Assembly (NCBI GenBank): GCA_010094025.1
Contig: ML991789.1
Span: forward strand, 248,001 to 312,000
DNA: 64,000 bases
Reading direction: 5' to 3'
Source: Viridothelium virens
Lineage: Eukaryota; Ascomycota; Dothideomycetes; Trypetheliales; Trypetheliaceae
Each line of letters opens with the position of its first letter. The stretch's first letter is position 1. The position numbers and the translations under genes were made by a program. This document shows, piece by piece, positions 10,876 through 20,258 of this stretch. A model generated the notes under the pieces. The model did no database searches. It saw only the letters and a list, made by a program, of their open reading frames with translations, and had not been told where the DNA came from.

Positions 10876-13363
10876 CTAGTCATCGACAATTACCCATCCT
10901 TTCCAGGGACTTGGCTTGTACCTGTTCTCTTCCTCCTTCTTCGGCTTCTGCATGCCTTTCTTGGTGACCTCACGTCCACTTTTGGTAAAGACTGGTTTCT
11001 CTTCTTGTAAGTGCTCCTCTGTCGGCATCCCAATCTTCCTCGTCGTGGCGCTCTTGCCCTTGGGCGGACGACCGATTCTATGCCCGTGGGAGTTCTGCTT
11101 TGATCCTTTGCCAAATATTCGGCGCATTATCTCCTTGATTGCTTTATCTGTTGCCTTATTCTTCTCCTTCTCCTTGTTCTTATCGACCTTCCGTCCCTTG
11201 ACAATCCTCGTCACGTCCTTGCTCTGACTCTTGCTCTTCTCTTTGCCCTTACCCTTCGTAGCTTTCTTAGTTTGTTCACGAGCATCACCCTCGTCCTCTT
11301 CGTCTTCGCGCCGTCTCATCGGCAAACCACACCTCTTCCTCCGCTCGCTTTCCGGACTTAAAAATCGATGCACCGTCCGATGGTCTGTTATCCTTTCCTC
11401 CTCGTCCTTCTTGCCCTCCTTATCTGTCTTTGGCCACGCATAGCCATATAGCATGCTGTGCCTCTCGCAACGGGGACACGATGCTCGTGTCAGGTACCCA
11501 TCCTGTTGCACGAAAGGCCTTTGGCACCCATTCTCAATGGACGCATACGATGTTACCGAAATTTGAGAAGGGTGTTGAGAGGGTTGGGTAACTTTGGATT
11601 TTGTGCTTGGAAAAGGCATAACGCTGCTTGCATTGGTGGCCGGAGGGAAGTGCAACGTCGAACCCGCATAGCTGTCGTTGGTGCAAATGTTCCAGCGCGA
11701 ATATGCAAGAGAGAGAAGAGCGGGTGTATTTACGTAGTCGCCAGGCCGGCGCTTGTTAGTGGGCTCGCCTTCTTCTACGTTTTCCACGCCGCTGTTGCCG
11801 GAGGGATTTGGACTGCGAGCGGAGCCAAGTGGAGCACTCGATGAGCGAGGTCGAATGGTCGATTGATATCTCGTTCGTCGGCGCTTAATGATGGTCTTGG
11901 TGGAGTCGTCGAATTCACAGTTGGAACTGAGATCGGTGAGTACAGAGTCGGCGTCTTGGCTTTCGGGCTCAACAATGGCTTTCTCCTGTGTAGTGGCTTG
12001 ACCTTCTTTAATGACTGGGGGACTGTCCCGAGGCGCTTCGTCGAAAATGGATGGGGAGGTTGCGTCAGTAGAATTGGAAGCTGCACCATCAACTGATGAG
12101 TCTCGAGCAGAGTCGTGTGCATCGGTATCGATGGTACTATTGCTGTAACGACTGTGTTTGGAGTAAATTTGCATCGCCCGCCTGTGAGGACTTAGTAGTG
12201 GTATATCCTGACTTGCGGTCGTGCTCGCAGACGGTAATGGACTATTGCTGAAGTTGGAGCTTGTGCGCTCCATTTTGATCGGAGGTTCTGCGGTCTGCTG
12301 ATCAGGAAGATTTAGGATGGGTGTGCTGACAGTCTCTGGAGTGGAAGATTTCTGCTTTTTCGAAGTTTGATCAGAGTCTTCAGAGGACTCCGAACCTGGC
12401 TCAAGCGCATATTTACGCTTTAATCTAAAACCGTACGGGCTTTCCTGAGCATTGTCTTCTTCTTGCTCGACTTCCTCTGCATCGCTTTCGTCTCTACCTT
12501 CGTTCTCGCTGTCCTCTTCTTTCTTGTGCGGGTCCCATCCGTTCCTCAATAACTTTTCACACGTACCGCAGAGACATTCGCTGTTGTCTTCACCAAAATA
12601 ATCTTGTCCGTAAGTGACCGTGATTTCCTCGTCTACTTGTATGTCTCTAACTGCCATGATCTGCATGCCATTCGATCCTCTTGTGGATAGTCGAGCGTTC
12701 GCGTTGCAATCGTGATTGGCGAAGCGAGCAGGTCCAAGGAAAAGCGAAGGAGTTTTCTTGCGACTGGACATGACGATGCTGAAATCTCGGCGCGTGAGGT
12801 CCAGGTTCTTTTCTTCCTCCTTCGTCATAGGGACCTGGATCCCGCTCAGGTATTTGATCACATCCCCCTTCTTGATTTGCTTCCTAGCCGTAGCAGCAGC
12901 TTCGAAATTGGTGATAGTATAACGATTGGTGGTGTTGATCTCAAACGGGCAATCTGGCATATACATGCTCACGTATTTCCGTAGGTGGCGCGTGAAATGC
13001 TCTCTTTCCGTATCAGAATCGAGACTCTGAAGGTAGTTTTTCATGCCCTTGAGATCAAGAATCTGCTGTGTGGCCTTGGGGGGATCTTTCTCCAAGACAA
13101 CCGTCTTACGCAGTATATTGGCAATCTCGTCATCTCGAATACCACGCATGCTCATGTACTTCGCGCGATTCTTACGAATGGTCGTCCAGTAGTAGACCTA
13201 CGCGCGAGTTGTTAGTGGCAACGTGTTCCTAGTAGACCAGTCAGGCTTTCGAAACATGAGCACATACGCGATCCAGTAGTGCATCTGTTATAATGTCGTC
13301 GTGCTTGGCCAGTGACGATAAGGTCAAGGCTTTACTTTTGGGAAGCGCGACCTCCAAAGCCAT
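10876..13363 (-). CDS. set9: Histone H4-K20 methyltransferase Set9 (Suv4-20 family)
   Basis: Two exons, 805 aa: exon 1 13268-13363, intron 13198-13267 (GTATGT donor, ACTAACAAC branch, GTAG acceptor), exon 2 10876-13197. The N-terminus across the junction (DDIITDALLDR then VYYWTTIRKNRAKY) is the conserved Set9 helical region. The SET domain follows at about residues 125-250: KKGDVIKYLSG, RFANHDCNANARL (about 190-202, the NHxC motif), EEITVTYGQDYF (about 222-233) and post-SET cysteines CLCGTC (about 240-245). Known of the family: methylates lysine 20 of histone H4, with roles in DNA-damage checkpoint signalling. The remaining ~550 residues are disordered, acidic then strongly basic with KGKGKEKSKSQSK-type runs, probably nuclear localisation and chromatin contact. 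It is transcribed divergently from the uL14m gene. Confidence 0.95.
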
Positions 13364-13975
13364 GGTGCTTTTCGATGTGCTCCGATCTGAACTGCGACGG
13401 TCTCAGAAGAAAAGAACAGTGAAGGAAAACAAAGGGGTGCCCAGTGAATGAAAGCAGGAGGCGCGTGCTATGCGGCTAGAACGATAAAGTCAGAATCAAG
13501 TTCACGCGACGCAATGCACAACAGACAATGACGAAGGAAGAGAAGGTGAAAAGAGAGTACGAGGGAGTGATGGAACGAGTGAGTTATTGTATCTTCATGT
13601 CTCAGCTGAGTGGATGTGAGAGCTGAAGACTCGATCGCGCGTCGGAAGAAGGGCGGCGCAGGGAGGAAGGAGTGTTATGTGGTTCTGGATGGGGCCACTA
13701 AGAATACTACTCCGTGCCTAGGTAAGCTAACACCCTAAGGTGATGGTGCTAAGGTACGGAGTATCTGCTTGGGGGGCACGGGGGGCTGGCGTTGGGATGG
13801 ATGCAAGGACCCAGACAGATCGCAGGGACCCACGCGCATCGGGATCCATCCATCCACATCCACCTACCGCGACTTTTTATTGATTCGCCCAAAAGAAAAG
13901 CCTCCATCTACCTCACTTCACCGCCAGCAGCAGCCTTCTCGAGCGCGCCTGAAGAGGCTGCTGTTGTTGCCCAGC
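13364..13975. promoter_or_regulatory. Shared divergent promoter region, set9 / uL14m
   Basis: A 612-bp region between two start codons pointing apart. It contains the recurrent fungal intergenic words CTCCGTGCCTAGGTAAG (about 13710-13726) and TACGGAGTAT (about 13755-13764), and a pyrimidine-rich stretch before the uL14m ATG. Transcription starts cannot be placed from sequence alone. Confidence 0.4.
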
Positions 13976-14513
13976 ATGATTCAGCTCAAGGTGCGCGATC
14001 TCTTTGTGCCGCGGTCAGACTCACCTGCATCATGTGCTAATTCAAGCTGCAGACCATGGTCAATTGCATCGACAACTCGGGCGCAGCTATTGTCGAGTGC
14101 GTCAAGGTACTCAAGCAAAAGCGTCATGCAAGGATAGGTAGCTAATTACATTTCCAACTTCTTGTCTCATTTGGCGCCCTCACTTGATGCTAATTTCCTT
14201 CGCAGGTGACCGCATCATCGCCGTCGTTCAGAAGCAGCGCTCCTTTGGTCCCGAATCAGGCCCCGGCGGTTCTGTCTCCATTGCTGCCGCCAACAAAGTG
14301 AGACGAGGTGATATCAGGCATGCAGTGGTCGTACGAACCGCAAAGAAATACCAGCGACCTGATGGCAGTGTAGTCAGGTTTGACGACAACGCTTGCGTCT
14401 TAATCAACAAGAATGGCGAGCCCATCGGAAGCAGACTCAATGGTATTGTAGGCTCAGAGTTGAGGAACAAGCAGTGGTCGAAGATTCTGTCTCTTGCACC
14501 TATGCATCTATAG
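13976..14513 (+). CDS. MRPL38: Mitochondrial large-subunit ribosomal protein uL14m
   Basis: Three exons, 135 aa: a 15-nt first exon (13976-13990, MIQLK), intron 13991-14052, exon 2 14053-14137, intron 14138-14205, exon 3 14206-14513. The reading is continuous: MIQLK, then [20 protein letters not shown], then [49 protein letters not shown] and [11 protein letters not shown] at the end. This is the L14 fold with its conserved RRGD and DDNA segments. The bacterial-like MIQ start and the short C-terminus fit the mitochondrial paralogue, not the cytosolic uL14 (Rpl23). The acceptor at 14052 was preferred to the AG at 14046 because it gives the family's N-terminal spacing. Role: binds 23S-type rRNA at the intersubunit face of the mitoribosome. 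Confidence 0.93.
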
Positions 14514-15237
14514 CATCTCCCACTCATATCAAGGCCGAATCTATTCGCGAGGAGTTGAGAGCCAAGGCCGAGCAAGGAATCGTTGAGCATGGCATGGCCC
14601 ACCCGGACTACCAGTATCAACCCTAGCACCTGTCGAGACGAAGAAAAAAGTATATAGGATTCGGGTGTGCAAGACAGTCGATCGGGGATCCGCAAAAATT
14701 GGCAACGCTAGCCTTCAAAGCCTTCAGAGAAGAAGAAGCGATGGGACGAAAGCAATCATGTGATAAGACACATTGAATTATCAGTATCAGCCTCGAAAGC
14801 CTTCAGGACGAAAGCAGCGATGGACGAAAACCAAAGCTGCCACACTAGCCAAAGCGCAGACCGAGCACTAGAGCGCTGGAATTACAGAATGTCGCTATCC
14901 TCCTCGCAATGGCCCCTCCACGCTCGCCATGGAAGATTTCACCCTTCTCAAATTTCCCTTTTGCTTTGGTCGATGGTGGCTTCCTGACGGCACGGACGTA
15001 CACGAAAACGTGGTGCATGTCAAGATCCTGCATTTGGACACTGTAATTAGATGTCTATGGTCTAATTATCTACTTCTTCCTCAATGAGCCGAAATTTTCC
15101 GGGTGTGCCCGTCTCTGAGCACATGATGTGATCAAGTATTGACTCCTTGCGATGAAATGACATGAAAACTCTGCTGATTTAAACCGCCCGATCCATCTGG
15201 GTATCATCCGTTCATTACCAATGCCCCCACTCATAAA
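14514..15237. other. Intergenic between convergent uL14m and rpb9
   Basis: Holds the 3' ends of two convergent genes. The open frame 14393-14626 is a shadow of the uL14m last exon. A direct repeat is visible: AGCCTTCA followed by GA(A)GAAGCGATGG(GA)CGAAA occurs at about 14716-14750 and again, diverged, at about 14797-14831. No further gene seen. Confidence 0.5.
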
Positions 15238-16335
15238 TCATTGCCAGCAGTAGCCACAGCCGCAACACACGAACCATAGTTTCTAAAGATGCCAGCTTAG
15301 TTCTCGACCTGTAACAGATTCATTGCGAAGGTCCAAGGCGCAGACTCACCATGCCTGTCTCTGCCGTCCGCTGCTGAGACTGGAAGAAAACAGCTTCTTT
15401 ATCGTCGCATTTAGGACAGGCTTTCTGGACACGGGGCAACTACACGTGAAGCAATACAAGTCAGCTAAAGTCCTTGTCAATCTGGAAAGCAGAAAGCAAA
15501 TGTGGTATCCAGCGTAAAGCATAGTGAAGCTTAATGGATACCACTGGCGCTGCTACCATGTCGACTTTAATATCTCACGACGCCCTTGCTTAGTTAGAGA
15601 TGTTTCACTAGCCGCTATAACATTACCGTTTCGACTAGGGTCCAGTTTGTGTTCTGTGCCATCGTTTTCAGTCCAGCTGGGGATATGTGCTGGCTTATCT
15701 TCATCGTCATCATGGTACTCTTTAGGATCGTCGATGTCATTTTCGTCCAGATCCTCGGTATCCTCAACCCCACCATCTGCAGTAGCTTCCACCAAAAGCC
15801 CATTCGATGTCGGCCGTCCACATTTGATGCAATTGAGTAGCTGCCCGCACCCGGTACAGAACCATATTTTTCGCGCCTTTGCAAGTAGCAAGATTGGGTC
15901 CTCGTGGTCTTTCAGATCCTCCTGATCCTTTGGTGTGGTGCTGGCAATAGTGCTAGGACCAGGAGCAGACAATGATAACGTATGGAGTTGCGAGGTAGTT
16001 GGGTCAACAGCACGTACACTTGGATCTGCGCTGACATCCTGCGTGATGCCCGCCGTCTCGCCCACCGTATTGCTAAGTTCGTGGCGCCAGACACATTTGT
16101 TCTCTACTGCTTTGTCCTCGAAGTCGCACATGCCGCACGCGAAGACAAGCTCGTTGGTGTTGGAATTTTCGCGCGGGTACAACATATTGGAGCTGTAGCG
16201 ATTACTGTCATTAGCAGACATGCTCAAACAGGCTAAGAAGAAAGGCTACAGGAGAAGGACTTACCATTCTCTGCAGAAGCGGAAAGCGACGCGATTCGAC
16301 TGGTCTTCGTCTTTCGGCGCGGGCGAGGCCGACAT
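15238..16335 (-). CDS. rpb9: RNA polymerase II subunit Rpb9
   Basis: Four exons, 126 aa: 16265-16335, 16018-16192, 15350-15439 and 15238-15282. The N-terminal zinc ribbon is intact (FCREC, C21/C24; ACGMC, C43/C46), with the conserved NMLYPRE and HELSNTVGETAGITQDVSAD segments. The second ribbon is split across exons 3 and 4: LPRVQKACPKC (C90/C93), EAVFFQSQQRTAETGM, then KLWFVCCGCGYCWQ (C118/C121). Exon joins reproduce the family spacing DPS-LPR exactly. Known role: TFIIS-like subunit at the jaw of Pol II, affecting start-site choice, elongation and transcript fidelity. Odd feature: intron 2 is 578 nt, far larger than its neighbours, and is itself open in frame for 154 codons (separate entry). 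Divergent from pin1. Confidence 0.93.
15553..16017 (-). other. Open reading frame inside rpb9 intron 2 (possible alternative exon)
   Basis: If the GTACGT donor at 16017 is not used, translation from rpb9 exon 2 continues in frame for 154 codons to a stop at 15553-15555. The encoded segment has a CX2CX5CX2C motif (WFCTGCGQLLNCIKCG) at about 15830-15875, then a very acidic run (DTEDLDENDIDDPKEY, HDDDEDKP), and no transposon signature. The resulting isoform would be about 236 aa, with the first zinc ribbon but a different C-terminal half. Alternatively this is simply a long intron that happens to stay open, or part of it is a cassette exon. The opposite strand is a Ser-rich mirror of the acidic codons and is not coding-like. 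Confidence 0.45.
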
Positions 16336-16744
16336 GATGTTGTGTACGTTGTCTAAGGTCTGCGATGAATATTTTGACCAAAATTACGGATCGATAGCAA
16401 GACCTGTGTAGAGCGAGGCGTGGTAGCGGGGAGAAAAGGAGATGGTGGTGGTGGTAGGTAGGTAGCTTCCTGAGTAGTAACGACGCTCGATACATTAAAT
16501 GACTCTCACAGATAGAGGCAATAGGACCCTGGCTAGAACGCTATCCTGAATGAAGCTAGCGCTCCTATCGCTCTTCGCTTACTAAATTAGGTGTGGGGTT
16601 CTGTTGGCTTCGAGATGTTGCTGCGGAGACTACAGCACAATAAATGAGGAGTGAGATTCATCATCATATGCGGGTGTATGCAACTATAACTTTCTTCAAC
16701 GATTCCTGTTTATCGCATTCACATACAATTTCTCCCTTGAAGTG
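16336..16744. promoter_or_regulatory. Divergent promoter region, rpb9 / pin1
   Basis: A 409-bp gap between two start codons facing away from each other. It contains a GGTGGTGGTGGTAGGTAGGTAG simple-sequence run (about 16443-16464). No other signal can be assigned with confidence. Confidence 0.4.
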
Positions 16745-17500
16745 ATGGTCAGTAAACGTATCCGGTCTACAGGTCTACGCCTCTTTCACTCACAATATTG
16801 ACAGACTGACACCGGACTCCCCCCGGGATGGGAAGTTCGTCATTCAAACTCCAAAAATCTCCCCTACTACTTTCACCCCGAAACCAAAGAATCGAGATGG
16901 GAGCCTCCCTCCGGCACCGATCCTGACAGGCTCAAAGTATATATGGGTCAGTACCACAGTTCTGCCGGGATCCGGCCATCATCTCAAACTGCTTCAGCCA
17001 ATGGGGCCAATGGCTTTCACGAGGGCAAAATCCGCGCCGCTCATCTCCTTGTCAAGCACAGGGACAGCAGGAGGCCCGCGAGTTGGCGTGAGGCCAACAT
17101 CACAAGGACGAAGGACGAGGCTATGAACACGATTTTGGCGCATGAATCGAGGATACGGAGCGGGGGGGCGAGCTTAGGAGATTTGGCGGTGACGGAAAGC
17201 GATTGCAGTAGCGCGAGGAAGAGAGGTGACTTGTGAGTTGAAGAAGCGACTTTTTTGAGGGGGGAAAAGATGAAGAAGCTGACAGCTTTGGAACAGGGGT
17301 TTCTTTGGAAAAGGGGATATGCAAAAAGAGTTCGAAGAGGCTGCATTTGCGCTCAAGCCTGGGGAGATCAGCAGAGTGGTTCAGACAGCATCTGGACTGC
17401 ATTTGATTGAAAGGTAGGACTAGGCGTCTATTACAGCGAAAATGATCGCTCACGTTGTACCGACACCTCGATGCTAACGCTCCTTTCCAGACTGGAATAG
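16745..17500 (+). CDS. pin1: Peptidyl-prolyl cis-trans isomerase, Pin1/Ess1 type
   Basis: Four exons, 185 aa: exon 1 is the ATG alone (16745-16747), intron 16748-16804, exon 2 16805-17232, intron 17233-17296, exon 3 17297-17413, intron 17414-17490, exon 4 17491-17500. The WW domain occupies residues 5-38 (W10, YYF at 22-24, W33, PP at 35-36). The parvulin domain follows a short Ser/Ala linker: KIRAAHLLVKH, the SDCSSARKRGDL segment with the catalytic Cys, GFFGKGDMQKEFE, and the C-terminal GLHLIERLE. Known role: isomerises pSer/pThr-Pro bonds, notably in the Pol II C-terminal domain and in cell-cycle regulators. The one-codon first exon was chosen because it joins in frame to TDTGLPPGW, the usual Pin1 N-terminus. 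Confidence 0.93.
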
Positions 17501-18354
17501 CGCGAGGGCGTACATATGAAGGAAATGGCTTTCCTAGCACGGCTTTTCGAGTGAGCAGATTCATGCTTTTGAGAAATGAGTCTGCTACCGGCGTATGGTG
17601 GTTTCCCAAATTTCTGTACAGAAATCAGGTCAAGAAAGAAGATATTCCTCGAGTCCCATCTCTCGTATAAATCTTGTAGAGATGACGTATGTTCGAGAAA
17701 TCCGTGCGCAGCACCGTGCAGGTTCTTTGCGCCAGGACGAAGATCCTACAGTTGCTGACATGACCAAATCTCAGAGCGCCGCCATACAGCCTATCAGCAG
17801 CGGGCACTGACGCTACGTTAAAACTTGGTGACTATTGACCTCGAGCAATTTGACCCATTGTGATAATACACGTCTTCCTTGAGTGCACACGACAAGTGGT
17901 GTTGAAATGAGTGCGCGACAGACTTTATGGGAAATTCCTAAAGAAGGATTGAATATCACAGCTTAATGGCTGAGATAGTGATCGAGGCTTGATTGGTCTG
18001 CAACATCACAGCATCAAAACTGATCCAAACATTCATAGGACGTCTTCCATTCATCTAACCATTCCGCCGACGTCACTGTCATACATCGCCGTAGGTCATG
18101 CGCCCATTCGCGCCTTCTTCACGGCTTGCCAGTGGCTACCCCAAACGCACGGCGCGACTATCCCGCAAAGAACTTAAAACCTTAACATACTTCGAAACTT
18201 CATCAACATCTTCACCAAACGCTCATTGCTGCTAAAGCCTCCGCATACACTCTTTTTCATTCTAACCTCACCCAAGTCAATCCTTTTTTTCCCCAAAGTT
18301 CGATTTGATAGTACTGAACTTTCGAGAATCCGCCAATCACTTCGAGACGTAATC
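17501..18354. other. Intergenic, no gene seen
   Basis: Downstream of pin1 and upstream of the next plus-strand gene. Overlapping plus-strand ORFs of 60-71 codons (17455-17810) carry no motif. The last ~150 bases before the ATG are pyrimidine- and A-rich, typical of a fungal 5' leader. Confidence 0.5.
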
Positions 18355-19488
18355 ATGTCGTTTTCGAATGAAACCCAAGGTGGGGTTTATGGCGAATATG
18401 AAAAACTTTCTTTCCAGCCTGAGTACCTGCAACGCTTTCAAGCTGATGAACAGCTGCTGGCTAAGCTTCCTGAGGTGCTCCGGAAATGTGTCACTGGCAT
18501 CCAGCAGAATGCAGCAGCAATATTGACCTCCATCGATCGCTTCAAGGCGCTACGAGCAGAAGCCGTGCATCGTGGGTGGCCTGAGCACAGTACGTATTTT
18601 ACCCGGTTCAGCGTACACTCGCGGCTCCTCCTGCAAAAATGCCACTGGGCATAGCGTTTGATCTCTTCACCGTCACTGAGTTCCGCTATTGCTAACAACC
18701 CCTCTCCAGAAGCACGCCTTGCTATCCTGAATGCCAAAACCACGGGCAGGACACTTGCTGCCGGTGCCGCTCGCGCAGAGCGCGCATATAGTAAAGAATC
18801 CTCCGGGCTTAGTGAGAGCTGGGGTAGTCCCGTTTCAACCGTGAGTCCTCTGGAGTGCTGGCCTGAGGTGGGCAGCACCTGCGCCACGCAGACTCCTCCC
18901 GAGTCGCCTCTCTCTACACGCGTCGACGCACCTCTCCAACACCCGCGCGTGCGGCGCCTGACGCAAACTGCGCGCTCTGCTGGAGTGGCCGCTGGTCCTA
19001 TCGCGATTAACTGTGACGTCCCGTTTCAAGCGGTGACTAATGACAGCTCCCCACAGTCTGACCCGTCCAGCCCGCTAGTGTCTCCCGAAAGTCAGGGCTT
19101 CGACGAACCCGCGTGGGAGTTCTACATCAGCACTCTCGAGGCTGAGCGCGAGTTCCTTCAGCGCCAACTCATGGTCGATATGCAGCACCGCATTCACGAA
19201 TTCAAGAAACTATGCTACGAGCTTGGTGAGCATCTGCCTCCTTCCTTCTCCTGGGAACGACGAAGGGCATCTAGTAATGGCGATCTAGGCAGTGAATGCC
19301 CGCCCCCATGCGACTTCTTGTATCACACACTTGGACGCGAGGAACGGGCCAGGTTCAATTCATGGTGGGAAATGGATATCGTGGCTTGGTTCCTAGTCAC
19401 GCGGAGGGAGTGCTCCGAGTTCGGGATTCCAACGGTGGAGGAGGCTGTGAACGAGAGGAAGGATATGAAATTGACAGTCTCATCTTAG
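18355..19488 (+). CDS. Hypothetical protein, Ser/Pro-rich centre with helical C-terminus
   Basis: Two exons, 337 aa: exon 1 18355-18589, intron 18590-18709 (GTACGT donor, GCTAACAAC branch, CCAG acceptor), exon 2 18710-19488. The N-terminal ~90 residues are helical (QPEYLQRFQADEQLLAKLPE). The middle is Ser/Pro/Thr-rich and probably disordered. The C-terminal part is again helical and charged (EPAWEFYISTLEAEREFLQR, MQHRIHEFKKLCYELGE), with a Trp-rich end (FNSWWEMDIVAWFLVTRR). No family recognised. The intron branch and acceptor are strong and the frame joins exactly, so coding status is well supported although function is not. Confidence 0.7.
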
Positions 19489-20258
19489 AGAGGGTGAGAG
19501 AGATGCCATGCAGGGGGAGTGGAGCTGGAGCTGTGTGTGAACCGGATGATATGCAAGAGGCGATCTTGAAAGCGACTTGACGTGAAGATGCAGACATTGC
19601 AAGGCAGGTACTTGCCGGTATATAGCTCGGGGCCATCGAAATGAAGGAGCGAACATGATGGCGAAGGGTCCTGGTGATACCTGCGGAGCTCCGATAGGCG
19701 GCGCGTGAATAGTGTCACGAGCAATCGATTATTTCCAAAAATTCCTTCGAGGAGGCATGAAGAAGAGCCCGCGTAACTGCTATGAGGCAGCACTGGCTCG
19801 TATCTACGAGCAGATCTAGTAGCTCTCAGAGAGAATCAAGGTTTGCTTCCCAGGCGAATGAAAGGTCGTCCTCTTTCAAATCGTGTTAAGGGAAGCAATT
19901 CGTACCTGAAATAAGAAACACTCCCCCAAGTGACACTTGGTTGAGATAGTTTTATTCCGTACATTCTCCTGGCCGTTGTTGCTGGAGGCAGGGTCCAAGC
20001 GCTGTGGCACTCAGCACCTGCACCTGCTTCTGCACCCCAGCGCGCCCAGCTCGGCTCGACTTCCTCGAAGGACCTCGAAACGCACGCATCTCCCCGTTTC
20101 AGGTCAGCTTGGCTAGGATCATTCAAAGGCCCCATTATTACTCCGTACTCCGTATTCTAGGCGCTTTCCCCCCACTCCCCTTCCTGGGCCTCCCTTTTCA
20201 CTCATACTCAAACCATTGATCTGGAAAATCCGTCTGATTCTCAATCACATGAACGTCA
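19489..20258. promoter_or_regulatory. Intergenic and upstream region of coronin
   Basis: Contains the word TTACTCCGTACTCCGTATT at about 20138-20156, a tandem copy of the TACGGAGTA-type motif seen elsewhere in intergenic DNA of this window. No ORF with recognisable content. Confidence 0.4.

Noticed and set aside
15524-15925. Plus-strand 133-codon ORF opposite the rpb9 intron
   Set aside because: Its Ser/Pro-rich sequence is the mirror of the acidic minus-strand codons, with no feature of its own.
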